A DNA stretch of 64,000 bases from Hymenoscyphus infarciens (Eukaryota; Ascomycota; Leotiomycetes; Helotiales; Helotiaceae), in the NCBI GenBank assembly GCA_001414345.1, contig LLCB01000001.1:1-64000 (forward strand), given 5' to 3'. Positions 1-10,880 of the stretch are shown in pieces (positions within the stretch are counted from its first letter, which is position 1; the number at the start of each line of letters is the position of its first letter). A program made the translations under genes and the position numbers. The notes beneath the pieces were generated by a model. It did no database searches and was not told the DNA's origin. It saw only the letters and a list, made by a program, of their open reading frames with translations.

Positions 1-885
1 CTCCTCCCCCTCCATCATCTCCTCCCCCCTTAACCTCGCATCCCCCCCTCCCCCGCGTACCTGCTCCTGCACCAACCGGAACATCGCCCTCCCAACACTA
101 GGAGGAAACAACCTCACCCTCTTCCTCCCCACCAATTGCACGAATAAATTCGGATTGGGATCTTGATGCAAGGGTGTATAAGTAGGTGGTAAACCGAGCC
201 AGAGATTGGAATCATAGATATCGCCTTTCCCCGCTTTGAGAACTAGATTCGGGGTTGGGAGGTCGGCTCTTAGTTCCTGGGGGAGATCTGCGAGTTGGGC
301 TTGTGCGATGTAGAGGTTTTGCACCGGGGGGTTGGAGGATCGGCAGGCGTGAAGGAAGAGCGAGAGGGGCGCGTTGAAGCGGTGGAATGTGAGGGTTGGG
401 GATGATTGTTTGAGGAGGAGGGAGAAGGCGGATTCGAATTGCTGGAGGGAGAGGCGTGAGTCGAGGAGAGAAAGGACATGTTCTATATTCCTAAGCTCCG
501 TCGCTTTATCCCAACCGCCTCTCGACTCGGAATGCGGAGGGAGCACAAGCTCGTAGGGTAAGATGGTTCCTCCGAATCGGCCAAGATACCCAAGATCTAA
601 ACCCAACGACTCCCCATCAGAGAACCACTTCGCAACAGCCCCAAAACTGCCATCGAGAACCCCCCCAGATTCAATTCCCCCCTTTGATACATCATCGCGC
701 GTTATGTGCATAGGAATCTCCGGGATAAAAGCTCTCCTCTTAAACTCGTCGATAGCGACTGTGTCGCGCCAAACGATTCTTTCCGTCGAGGGGAGTCTCG
801 GCAAGTGGTTCTCGAGAACATGGTGCTGTGAGGAATTCAGCCGTCGTGTGGAAGTCGTTAGAGATCGTATGATGTTTCTGGACAT
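1..885 (-). CDS. JmjC/cupin-8 type oxygenase, C-terminus beyond the left edge
   Basis: An uninterrupted frame of 295 codons runs from ATG at 885 to position 1, so the C-terminus lies outside the window. Near residues 224-262 the protein reads DSNLWLGLPPTYTPLHQDPN, followed by a LVGRKRVRLFPP stretch. This is the Fe(II)-binding half of a JmjC/cupin-8 (FIH-like) domain, with His240 and Asp242 as the HxD pair; the distal His would lie beyond the edge. The family consists of 2-oxoglutarate-dependent dioxygenases acting on proteins or RNA; the substrate cannot be told here. The first 35 residues are Ser/Thr/Arg-rich and could be a mitochondrial presequence, which is inference. The Gly/Glu-rich stretch at the edge stays open. 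The start is the first ATG after stops, with no competing upstream ATG in frame. Confidence 0.8.
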   Translation of the reverse strand, partial: MSRNIIRSLTTSTRRLNSSQHHVLENHLPRLPSTERIVWRDTVAIDEFKRRAFIPEIPMHITRDDVSKGGIESGGVLDGSFGAVAKWFSDGESLGLDLGYLGRFGGTILPYELVLPPHSESRGGWDKATELRNIEHVLSLLDSRLSLQQFESAFSLLLKQSSPTLTFHRFNAPLSLFLHACRSSNPPVQNLYIAQAQLADLPQELRADLPTPNLVLKAGKGDIYDSNLWLGLPPTYTPLHQDPNPNLFVQLVGRKRVRLFPPSVGRAMFRLVQEQVRGGGGDARLRGEEMMEGEE

Positions 886-1065
886 TGCTAGATGTTAGGA
901 TTAGATTAGGGCCGGGGGTTGAAGAAAGAGCCGCCTTCGAACGAAAAAAAAAAAAAGGCTAAGGAGCTTCTAGCGACGAGCCGGACGCTACGGGTACCAC
1001 TCACTACCTTATCCCAACCGCTGAACGACCGGAATATTAATTAGCTTGCGATAGTTAGCTTGACG

Positions 1066-1368
1066 CGTTGATAGGGCTTTGGCTAAATCGCCTGACCCTT
1101 TTGACTAAATCGCCTGACTCTAACCGGATTAAGCACTCTTATCACGCCCGTATAACACTAATTCTCTATTCTAAGGGGTAGTAACCTAGTTTTTGAGGTT
1201 AGGGTTAGTTAGGGTTAGGGATCGGGTATGGGTTAGGGCTAGGGATAAGGGTTAGTGATATATGATTTTGTACTTTAGTAGTGTTCGCGAACGCAAAATA
1301 TCCTAATTTGGTTAGATCAGGCGATTTAGTCAAAAGGGTCAGGGGATTTAGCAAAACTCGTTGATAGG
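1066..1368. mobile_element. MITE-like inverted-repeat element with 10-bp target duplication
   Basis: The 10-mer CGTTGATAGG occurs directly at 1066-1075 and 1359-1368. Just inside lie inverted repeats of about 45 bp: the left arm contains CTAAATCGCCTGACCCTTTT (from about 1083) and the right arm, reversed, reads CTAAATCCCCTGACCCTTTT. Only a few mismatches and a 1-nt gap separate the arms. A direct repeat of 9-11 bp next to terminal inverted repeats is the Mutator-like (MULE) pattern. There is no transposase, so it would be non-autonomous. The middle carries the telomere-like tract listed separately. Confidence 0.7.
1197..1255 (+). repeat. Interstitial telomere-like TTAGGG tract
   Basis: Four exact TTAGGG units (1199-1204, 1209-1214, 1215-1220, 1233-1238) and several one-base variants lie in about 60 bp. 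TTAGGG is the telomere repeat of most filamentous ascomycetes. The tract sits in the middle of the inverted-repeat element rather than at a contig end. Confidence 0.75.
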
Positions 1369-1940
1369 ATGTCCCGCCTGTTGGCGGCAGATCAATTTAC
1401 GAGATCGCGGGAAATACCCATAGTGAGTTTATCTGGATCAGGCAATGACCTCGGCATTTACCCCAACCCTCACTCACTTCTTCCATATGCCAATGCAACA
1501 TAGCTTCGGCAGTTTCAGACCACTGTGTGTGCAACTTGAAAATGATCACTGTGAAACAATGATGATTTGTAGAATCTATTTCGTGGAATATATAATCTTG
1601 AGCAATCTTAAAAGTCAAAAGATTGCTCGCTCCACTGCTTGAGGAGAGATTTACCCCACTACACATAACACATTACACCCAAGAAGTCATCTACTTCCGT
1701 GATATCCCGATATCACTCGCAATTCTAGGCCGAAGAAAGGAAATAACAGGGTATCATTCTTCAAATCCCCAAGAAAACCCATTAATGTATTTCAACCAGT
1801 CCAATTGCCCAAAATAGCATCGCTGTCCTCCCATTTTTGTCCCTAGCATGTCCACCCAAAGAAAAAACACCCGTGGGTGCTTTTGATATTCCCAAAAACT
1901 CCAAAAATGCTGAAAAAATGCCTCTCATAAAACCAATACA

Positions 1941-3767
1941 TCATGTTGATTCCGGCATACCCTGGTGTATTGAGCATCCTATACACTCGCAATTATCACC
2001 ACATGGGCAGCTCTCTTCCTCGCCCCCACAAGGCATTCCTGGTATTGGCTGTCGATGAATTGTGCATCCTATGCACTCACAATCATCGCCGCAAGGACAG
2101 CTCATGGTATCTCCCCCACACCCTTCCCCTGAAAATGGATAATTGACGAAGAAGAAATCGGAAGCAGAAAGACTCTGCTCTTCTGCATTTCCTGATGTGG
2201 TGCTAGAAGGGGTGTTTGCCGTAGGAGAAGCTATGGGCTCCGCCATCGTACCATTCCCATTTCCATTTCCAACACCATTCGTGTGTGGCTGTCCATTTGT
2301 GTACATCTCGCCCCCTGATTTGTCGGCAGTCATGGACTGGTACGCGGAACGAACGTAGCTCTGACTTGCATCGTTGTAAGGATGAGCTGCACAACCAATA
2401 CATTCGCAAGAATCTCCACAGCAACATGTATGCACCGTATCTGCAACCTCTGCAACCTGGGAGCTATTGTAAGTTGTAGAATCAGGCATTGGCATTGAAG
2501 GATGTGGTGAATAATTATTGGTGCGCATACTCTCTTTCCACGCAGATGGTTGGAGTGGATTTTGGAATGAGCCGTACGTCGGTGGGTATGTAAATACTGT
2601 TGGAATATTTGCTAGATATTGCGGATATAGGGGTTGAGTGAAGGGTATACTACCTTGTGCCATAACCTGAGTGGGACTAGGATGGGTTGTATTCATCGAA
2701 GTGCCATTGGTAAGAATTGACTCTTGCTTCATCGGTTGTACGGGCTTCGAAGAACAACAACTACTTGTTTTTGGTTCCTCGGATTCCGATATCGTGGCAA
2801 TAGATGATGTATGACTGTGGCTCTTTTGCTTCGGGGCGCAACATGACCCACCATTTGAGGAAGCTTTAGATTTGCCGTTTGTCTGAATTTTGTTGATATG
2901 ATTTCCATTAATAGGATGCAATGGTGGTGGTGGGGCGCAACATGAGCCAGCCTTCATAACCATAGTTGTGTTTCCGTTGTTGTACATTGTGGGAGTGCCT
3001 AGTGGACTTTCAACGGCGTAGGGCTCTTTCTCATGTATAGTTCCATTGCTGAAACCATTGACTCCCATTATCGGGGATGAACCATCGTACGATACCGGAG
3101 GCGTTTGCATAGGAACGTGGTTGAACTGGGTCTGTATGCTTGCATATTGAGGCGGGTATCCGTAGACTGGGGGCTGACCAACCATCGAATATCCACTCGG
3201 CGCGGACATGTTGATTGGTATATTTTGCCCTTGTTGTTTGTAAGAGAGTATGTTGACACTATTCATATCCATCCTATCGAAGTTTACCGGATCATAGGAT
3301 TGCTTTCTACTTCTTGATTGTGGTCTCGCAACCTTTTGTACTTTGAAAGTGGATTTTGTGGGCGAGGGCACTTCTGAGATGCTCATCTGGGATACCACTG
3401 GTGTCGCGGGTGCTGTGGTCGTGGAACTCTCCCCTCCACAACGGCAAGTCTGCTTCCTTGGAATGGCCGCCGTTACACTTCCACACATACAAGATTGTCC
3501 TCCCGGGTGAGGGCATTGACTGAGGGGTCGACCTGGTTTCCGCACCGGCACCATTAATCGTTCGTTCGCGTGTGTACATTTCGTTGATCGATGGCCTCGT
3601 ATGCATGGCTCACTGTCAAGGGTGAATTAGCTTCTGGGGTTTACTTGAAGTTCTACTGCGGGGTTGACGAGGCTGAAGATTGCAGCAGCTCCCATGACAA
3701 CCTCGGCCAAGACTCGCTCTGGAAAAGCAACATACCAGGCCATCTTCATTCCATTTATCAGAGGCAT
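1941..3767 (-). CDS. Copper-fist transcription factor (Mac1/CUF1/GRISEA class)
   Basis: Two exons: 3736-3767 and 1941-3612, with an intron at 3613-3735 (GTATGT...CAG), giving 567 residues. The 11-codon first exon completes the copper fist: MPLINGMKMACEPCIRGHR with zinc ligands Cys11, Cys14, Cys23 and His25, then the KPGRPLSQC minor-groove (GRP) element. Further in are SCCAP and SCCSS clusters. Towards the C-terminus come three copies of a Cys-rich module, CCCGDSCECIGC, CPCGDDCECIGC and CPCGDNCECIGC, the copper-sensing type of motif known from Mac1 and its relatives. Family knowledge says such factors activate copper-uptake genes in copper starvation and are inactivated when Cu(I) fills the Cys modules. 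The 3' end is the stop at 1941. The gene is divergent from the EFM7-like gene across a 2-kb spacer rich in simple repeats. Confidence 0.92.
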
Positions 3768-5783
3768 CTTGCGCAAATTTAGGTCGAGGCCCTTGGGATT
3801 ATCGGTTGGTGATTGCTACGTTGGACAGGTCGCACCAGCGCTTCGGCGGCAGCAGCAGCAGCCAGGCGTGAAAGTCGTCGAAATAACCTCTTTGCGCCTC
3901 GACGAAGCTTTTGGATTCCAGACGCGTTTAGACCTTGTCGCAACGTGCTTATACTGGTGCTTTGTGCCTGTACCTGTACCTGTACCTGTACCTGTGCCAG
4001 TCCAGTCCGTACCGTTCCGTACCGTGCCTGTGCTTCCGGATCTCCCAAGTGCATAAAGGTCTGCGGCGAACCGGTGGATTGGTGCTGCTGATTGTGCCAA
4101 ATTTGGGCGTGTGAGTGTGAGAGCAACGAGCTACGAGCTACGATTTCCGGTTGAACGGGTGAGGGGATTCCTCGAGGCCCGTACTGTACAGTACTGGACT
4201 GGGATCAGTGGCGGTCTTCCTCGTTCCGGGTGGACTGTTGGTCTGGGAGGTGGATTGGGATGGAGTGGGATAGGTTGCTAGCCTTGAGGATCCATGGGTT
4301 TGGGTAGGTAGAGTTGGAGGTAGATCAGGTCGGGTCAGGTCAGGTCAGGTCAGTAGAGAAGCATTCGTTGTGTCGCTTGGGAAGTGGCGGAGGGGACGGA
4401 AAGTGAGAAGATTTGAGCTGATTTATTCACCACCAGATTTCCAGAGCAAAGAGTAGGAGAGAGGAGAGAGGAGAGAGGGAACCTTGAAGGGTGGGTGGAG
4501 AGAGGTGGGGAGAAGTGGTCAAGGTTTACAGTAAGTAGGTAGGTAGGTGCGAGTGCACGGAGTACAGTACTGTACCACGGCACGGGCCTTGGAGCTTAGT
4601 GGTACAGTAGAGTAAGATGGGAGTAGGCTACGGCTACGGCTACGGCTACGCCTTCTTGACTCGATGAAAGCTTCTGCCGACTAATGGTCTGACGGAGTTA
4701 AGTGCGGGGGGAATAATGGAATAATGGTTTGTAAGGAAAAGGTAGTGAAGCTGTCAAGTCGGGAAGAAGTGTATAGGTAGTGTATAGGTAGTGTTTAGGT
4801 GAGTGAATGGCTCCTTCCCGATAATTTCACCCCGCAATCCGGATACCTAGGGATAGAGTAGTAGAGAGAGAGCCAGTGCAACGTGGGAAGGCTTAAAGGC
4901 TTGCAAAGAGCCAATTCAAGTGTCCTTTACACTCAACCTCAGTCTCGCCTCGGTCTTCTTGCTTTCTACGCCGCCTGCTGAAGGTTGTTCGTATACTGTA
5001 TTTAAAATCAGGCGGGTGTGGTCCTATCCAACATCCTCAGCGGAGACCCTGAATCTTTGTGCTGCAGCCCAAAAGCCACCGAGCAACAGGCCAATGACAA
5101 CTTGCGCAAGTGGGTCCAGCCTTGCTCTCCTTCGGATTATTTAATATTCCGATCTCGTACCGGTGAATATCAAGACTACTAATGTCGCTCTCCCGCTGTT
5201 AGCATTGGGACGTGTCAAAAGTATTCGTAACATAGCCATTGGTAAGTAGTGGCTGCTTAAGAAAATCCAGGAAGAAATCACGATTCGCATGTGTCGATCA
5301 GGAAAAAGTGGATATGGATATGGACATGGTCCCGGCGCAACCTCCTCGGTTGCTCTAATCAATCGCACACGCTTCGTTTCAAAACTTTCCAAACGTCGAA
5401 ACACCCCAGCCTTCTAAAATACGACAAACGACTGGTCACCATTCCTTCCCAAAAGGGCAAAGCCATAAGCAAAATATCGGGATACCGATAATTACGGGAT
5501 ACCGAGAATCAAGGTAAGGGGACATGCTAGTTTTTCTGCCTGCTTTAGTTTCAAACCTTCATGTATATTCTCTTAGGTGCGTTTCAAGCGCAATACTAGT
5601 AATGTCATTTTTTTTTTGCCGCGGGTGGAGGAGGTTTCGGCAGTAGAACACACAGTCTTATCGCGTCCATCTGATTCGTGTTTGGGGTCCAGCGCTAACT
5701 CTATTTCAGCGATTGACTAGGGAAATATCTGCAGGAACGATATATCCACGTGATTTACTCCCCTTTTGTTGCAGAATTCCAAA
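3768..5783. other. Divergent promoter region rich in short tandem repeats
   Basis: Two kilobases separate the copper-fist gene (-) from the EFM7-like gene (+), with no convincing exon. Low-copy tandem repeats are scattered through it: CCTGTA units at 3966-3997, GGTCA units at about 4325-4352, a GGCTAC tract near 4627-4652, and a repeated GTGTATAGGTA near 4770-4795. One GAGCAAA (4444-4450), the complement of the yeast Mac1 core TTTGCTC, lies 5' of the copper-fist gene; a 7-mer can occur by chance, so I give it little weight. A TTTGTTGCAG just before the EFM7 start might be a 5'-UTR splice acceptor. Confidence 0.5.
3966..3997. repeat. CCTGTA hexanucleotide microsatellite
   Basis: About five uninterrupted CCTGTA units lie in the presumed 5' leader or promoter of the copper-fist gene, about 200 bp upstream of its start codon. 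Confidence 0.85.
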
Positions 5784-7019
5784 ATGGCAGAGGCAAAGCT
5801 AGACGACCACAAGGACGAGGAGTCTGATACAGAAGCTATCGACATCTTTGCCGATCCAGAAGGCTTCTATCCACCATCACCAAAACCTACCACCGAGACC
5901 CATACACTTTTGTCTGGTCAAGTCTTGTCACTTCGACTGGTAGGTCACAATCCGCTTTGGGGTCACCATCTGGTAAGAAATATCTGCTTCTTCTCTTGGC
6001 TCTGGGTTTAGTGTCACCTCGATGTTTTCTTATCCCTTTGTAACTAATTGTTTCCATATTGTCTTTTTCTTTTATGCAGTTTACTCTGAGACTAAAATAC
6101 ATTATATCATTCTTTGTTTATTGCTATTTCTTGAAACTAGAAAAATGGCAGCTGCGGTAGCTTCTCCGTACTTTGGTGTTGGTAAACTCTGATTTTAATC
6201 CATTCCTTGAATTCCCTGTTACCCTCACTCTGGTCAAGTACTGTCCTCCTGCTCTGCGATTTACCTCTTCCTTCTCTCATACTCTTAGTACACTCTTATG
6301 GCATAAGACTGCTCTATCCAATTCCAAATGTTAACATCATCTGATTCTTAATCTCCTTCACCTCTCATCTCCTTTCTCAACAATAAAAAACTAACCCCAC
6401 TCCACAGTGGCAAGCAGGACGCTTAATCTCAACCTACCTCGAAAACCGACCAACCCTCATCACCTCCAAAACAGTCCTCGAACTCGGAGCAGGAGCCGGT
6501 CTTCCCAGCCTCGTATGCTCCCTCCTCGGCGCAAAAAAAGTAGTAGTAACAGACTACCCCGACCCCGACCTAATCTCCAATCTCTGGACCAACATTGACA
6601 CCGCCAACCTCAATGCCTCGTCCACCCCCGAAACCGAAAAGAAAATCGTAGCAGAAGGCTACTGCTGGGGTGCTCCCCCCGAACCACTGCTTGCCCACCT
6701 CCCCACCCCTTCATCGGGTTTCGATCTCCTGATCCTCGCTGATTTACTTTTCAACCACTCGGAGCATGCGAAACTGGTTCAAACTATCCTCGATACTCTG
6801 TCGAAGAGTAAGGAGTCGAAGGCTTTGGTCTTCTTCACGCCGTATAGACCTTGGTTGTATGAGAAGGATATGGCTTTCTTTGATGTGGTTCGGGGGAAGG
6901 GCCTTAGTGTTGAGAAGGTCTTGGAGGAGAAGTTGGGGAAGGTCATGTTTGAGGGGGATCCAGGGGATGAGGAGTTGAGGAGGACGGTTTTTGGTTATGA
7001 GGTTAAGTGGGTTTTGTAG
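5784..7019 (+). CDS. EFM7: EFM7/NNT1-like protein methyltransferase
   Basis: Two exons, 5784-5972 and 6408-7019, encode 266 residues, close to the yeast Efm7 length (about 260). The join gives GHNPLWGHHL-WQAGRLISTYLE, the conserved family entry. Then come SAM-binding motif I LELGAGAGLPSL, the acidic VTDYPDPD loop, a LILADLLFNHSEH segment at the position of the substrate-proximal motif, and FFTPYRPWLYEKD near the C-terminus. Yeast Efm7 is a cytosolic enzyme that methylates the N-terminal glycine and adjacent lysine of elongation factor eEF1A; the same role here is inferred. The intron (435 bp, GTAAGA...CACAG) is far longer than the others in this window and contains a possible cassette exon, described in the findings. 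The start is the first ATG in the exon. Confidence 0.88.
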
Positions 7020-7260
7020 GGGGTGATTGGGGGAAATGCCTTGTGGGGCTTTCATCGGTGCGAGAGAGAAAAAGTAGCGGAGAGAAAGAACAGATCTTGG
7101 AATCAAAACAGAGTATTTTAATATGAAAGTAGTGAGAGAGATACTTTTTTTGCAATTCATCTGCAACGCCGTTGCGTCAACGAAACATGAGCGTCATAGG
7201 TATGAATTTCAACCCTAGTTGAGTCTAATCCAATCAACTAAGCGCACAAACTAGTCCGAC

Positions 7261-7870
7261 ATGACGCCTACTGAGGGAGACAAAAGCATTCAATGCCCAG
7301 GAAAACTTTCAAATATTAGAAGTAAAACAAAACCTAAGATGGTTCTCATTATCTCTCCGGTGGATCCCAATTCAGCATACTCCTATGCCTTGGCCGAAAG
7401 ATATACACTCGCAAGGAAGTTCAACCGTGTGAGAAAACGCGGTAAAATTCCTCCGCCTCTAGATTCCAGGCAAAACTTCTAACTGTACTGTCCCAGCATT
7501 CGATATTTATAAAGAAGATTGCCCGAAAACATCTTTGACAAACATCCGACATCTGGAAGACTCAAGCGAAATTATCGCAAATCACTACATTGACATCCCA
7601 CTAGAAGCATGGAAAGATATGGACGACAAGTACGCATCCTTTCGTTATAGAAAGCGGGGTATAGGAACCTTGAAACCATTAAAAGGTTACAAAAATTAAC
7701 GATTTGCTTTGGCATACAAAATTTACGAGATGGAACACCCCGGTACAGAAATTAAAGGGTTTTCGGATTTAATAGAAGCCGATATTGTAACGGCGGAGCA
7801 ATATATATTCAAAGCTGAGGCACTGTTAATAAGAGAAGGAAGGGAGTATACGGAAGGAGATGTTGAGTAA
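7261..7870 (+). CDS. Small spliced gene of unknown function (149 residues)
   Basis: I do not recognise this protein. A three-exon model keeps one frame: 7261-7426, 7497-7658 and 7749-7870. The acceptors are good (TCCCAG after a CTAAC branch site; TACAG after TTAAC) but the donors are weak (GTGTGA, GTATAG). The predicted 149-residue protein has no signal peptide and no membrane segment. Visible parts are MVLIISPVDPNSAYSYALAE in exon 1, HYIDIPLEAWKDMDDKY in exon 2 and a charged helix-like tail, DIVTAEQYIFKAEALLIREG. It lies at the outer edge of the first AT-rich island, a common place for lineage-specific genes. The model could equally be a decayed fragment; the open frame across two introns is the main support. 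Confidence 0.35.
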
Positions 7871-9661
7871 GAAGAAGGGAACGCTCTCGAGATTCTGGTT
7901 TCGCTTGATACATTGTCTACAATAACTTTCGAAGGAGTGTTGTCTCTCATGCTGTAGTATTCATACCTAAACAATACATAATACTATAATAGTCCCAAAC
8001 GAAACACCGAGAGCGTGGATGAGTCCCCGCATTAAGCGGTCGTGCCCAGGATAACAAAAGCGACACTAGATAAATAGCTTGGAGGAACAACTAGAGTAAT
8101 CGTCTTGACTCTAAAGAAGAAAACTAAACCGCGAGAGTTATAACGATTGTCTTAGCGCATTTACAGCAATTAATTGTACAGTGCCACCAGGGGATGTAGG
8201 AATTCGTGACTGGTTACGAGAGCAGAGTACCTTTACACCACTCTCTTAATTGTTCAACTGAGACGAGGAAACTTAATTCAATACTCCTATAAGACTAAAA
8301 CAATGAGAGTTAAGTTGTCTTCATTGATCCAGAAGAGTTCGGAGAATTATTTGTAGAAGGGGAAGGTGCCTTAGACTATAGTTACGAATTCCTGCAACCC
8401 CTGGTGGTGCTGACGAGAGCGAAACTCTTCCACACTAACCGAGACGCAATACAACCCAAAACTTCTGCAGCGGACTGCAGTTGAAAATTTCCCCTCACTT
8501 CCCAGCCTTTTCTTTTTCTATACTACTCGGTGAACACGATACCGATGCGCCACAGCCCAGCTTACAGGCCGAGATTTTCACGCAAGCTGCACGGCAGGCT
8601 GGCCTCCTTGCATGATGGTGCGACCCCAAATTATAAGGTTTTCTGCAGAAGAACTAATAGGATGTATCTCCGTATGCCTTACCAATAGAATACTCCTGTC
8701 CACAGGTATTGCGGTTTATTTTGCGACCATTCTGGCTATCTCTTAGCTGTGGAACTGTTGTGCATTTCGGCAAGCTAAAGGTGTTTTGCTTTGAAATCGA
8801 CGCTTGTCATACGTGAGTACCTAGGGGTTTTGGAAGATCCCAATCTTCCTCCAGTAGAAATATTTCACTGAAGCACAAGTTGATTCTTCACACCAATCCC
8901 GCAACGTTGCAATTTGCGGCTTTTGGTGATCAGGAACCATTTTGGGAAGTTCTTTTTCCTTTGAATGAAGTTAGGGAAAATGCTATTCTAAGATTCTTGG
9001 ATGGGTGGCTAGGAGATAGGTAAGAGCGCGAAATACGTCAAAGTTGTGGATGGGGAGAGGGGTATGCATCTTTCAATTTCGTATCTAGTGTTAAAACATG
9101 AGACGGATTCAAAGTTAGGAAAATTTCCAAATTGATAGTCCCATTGCTGTACAGTACGTGAATCCGAGGGAAATTATTTGCTTCATAAGCATGAGTAAGG
9201 TGAAAATAAACAGTCGAGGAGAAGACCAAGAAAGAGCTTGGCGCATTGCTGTCCGTATACCAAGCAATCTTGTCAATGAAAGGTATCTATCGGAGTCACC
9301 AAAAGAACGAAGAGGTCGGGTTCTTGTTTCTTTTAAATATTCTTGAATAAAACTTACGATTATCTTATCCGATTTACCACAACGATTAATAGAAAGGACC
9401 GAACTTCTCACTAACTCTCGAGAGGGATCATTAGCGTAGCGAAATGGTGTATTTACAAGAACCAATTCACAGAAGAAGAAACGAACAAAAGAATAAAGGT
9501 AGACTGGCACTTAGACGGAGACAAAAATGAATAGTTAGAGCACCTAATCTACTATGTCCATCAACATCGCTTGAAAAGAACAAGAGGAGCTCCATGTGCT
9601 GGTAAGAAATACCATCCTTTCTTTTGAACCTCGTTGTGGACATCAGAAGTAGCAGCAAATA
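7871..9661. other. Gene-free flank of the first AT-rich island
   Basis: No supportable gene. It contains the inverted-repeat pair at 8179-8412. The remainder is moderately AT-rich with short stop-rich frames. Confidence 0.55.
8179..8412. repeat. Inverted-repeat pair, possible small transposon
   Basis: The left arm (8179-8215) starts CAGTGCCACCAGGGGATGTA. The right arm (8380-8412), reversed, starts CAGCACCACCAGGGGTTGCA, and both continue GGAATTCGT. The arms match over about 33 bp with a few differences and enclose about 165 bp with no coding capacity. I found no clear target duplication, so MITE status is tentative. Confidence 0.55.
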
Positions 9662-9923
9662 CAGTGAGTTGCGAGTTAAGCTTCCCTTTTGACGACATTT
9701 TATACACCGTGTGTTTTTAGAAGAAAAAAAACCCTCTTATTTATTTTAGAAAACAGAAAACTAAGGTATTCTTTAAGATATAAGACCTAGCTAGAAAGAA
9801 CCGCTATATCTTCTTACCCCCTCTCTATTTATTACTATATCTATGTAAGTAAACTAAGAATAAACTTAATAAGACTTAATTCTTTAAAAACCCCCTTTTT
9901 GTAAGAAAAATTTTCACACTTCT

Positions 9924-10090
9924 TGTAATAACAAGGCAGGAGTAGAGTAGAGAAGTAGTCTATTCGTGGTTATTAACGCGAAAACTAAAGGTAAAGAGCG
10001 AAGACAGCTCTGAACGATGCTAATATACAGGATTCTGCCAGGCGGTGAGGAGTCACGTAACAGGTCTGAAACCAGAACTAGACTATTACA
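9924..10090. repeat. Left LTR of the TRIM-like element
   Basis: This is 167 bp, with intact TG...CA ends. It differs from the right copy at about 11 positions, all transitions by my reading, consistent with RIP. Confidence 0.85.
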
Positions 10091-10880
10091 TTTCCCTCTC
10101 TTTAGTAGAGCTCGCCCTCGAGCTCTATACCCGTGTACCAGATGCGGTCGGTTGTCTTATCTATCTATATATCTACTAGTCCTAGCCTATACTCTTCCTT
10201 CTACTAAGGCAGCCGTAAGATACTAGCTCTATAAGAGTAGTGAGATACTAGCTCTATAAGAGTAGTAAGATGCCAGCTATACGCTAAGTTACCTAAAACT
10301 CTCTATATTCGCTCTCTAATACTAATCTATATAATCCGCTAAGCAACTAGCGTATACTCCTACGATTTTGTCGATTACTAAAGTATAGGCTTTAAGCGCT
10401 TTCGTAATATTAGGAGGAGGAGGAGGAGGCTTCGAGAGTTATTAGAAAACAATTTAGCTAAAAGTAAGAAGGTCTACTTAAAAGGCTTCTCTCGTCGAGG
10501 CGTAGAGAGGCTCCTTCTTATTAGCAGGAGGCTTCGAGAGTTAACTGATAACGAGCTAGATAAGCTATCTTATCGAAGCGTCGATTACGCGAGCATATTA
10601 ATATTTCTTTTCAATAAGAGAGCTAAAGTTATATACCTAGCATACGATGTCAGAGTCTATTATCAGAGCAGTTAGATACTAGCTATTTAAAGAGAGAGGG
10701 AGGGAGTCCGCAGACGCTAGAGAGAGGGATCCGAAGATACTAGAAGGGGGTCCGCAGACGCTAGAGAGGGGTCTTAAGATTCGAGAGTCGCTAGCAAGGG
10801 GTCTAGGAAGCCGTTTAAAGGGGTTCGCAGAGTCGGCGGCAGAGAGGCCGGAATAATAAGAAGAGTAACCTTTAGTTTAA

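Larger units (their letters stand above)
886..1940. other. Gene-free spacer holding a MITE-like element
   Basis: Between the JmjC gene and the 3' end of the copper-fist gene I see no supportable coding exon. The stretch holds the inverted-repeat element at 1066-1368. The remainder (1369-1940) is probably 3' flank of the copper-fist gene. Confidence 0.6.

Noticed and set aside
3664..4126. Several overlapping frames on both strands with VPVPVP or QVQVQV runs
   Set aside because: They are translations of the CCTGTA microsatellite and have no family match or splice context.
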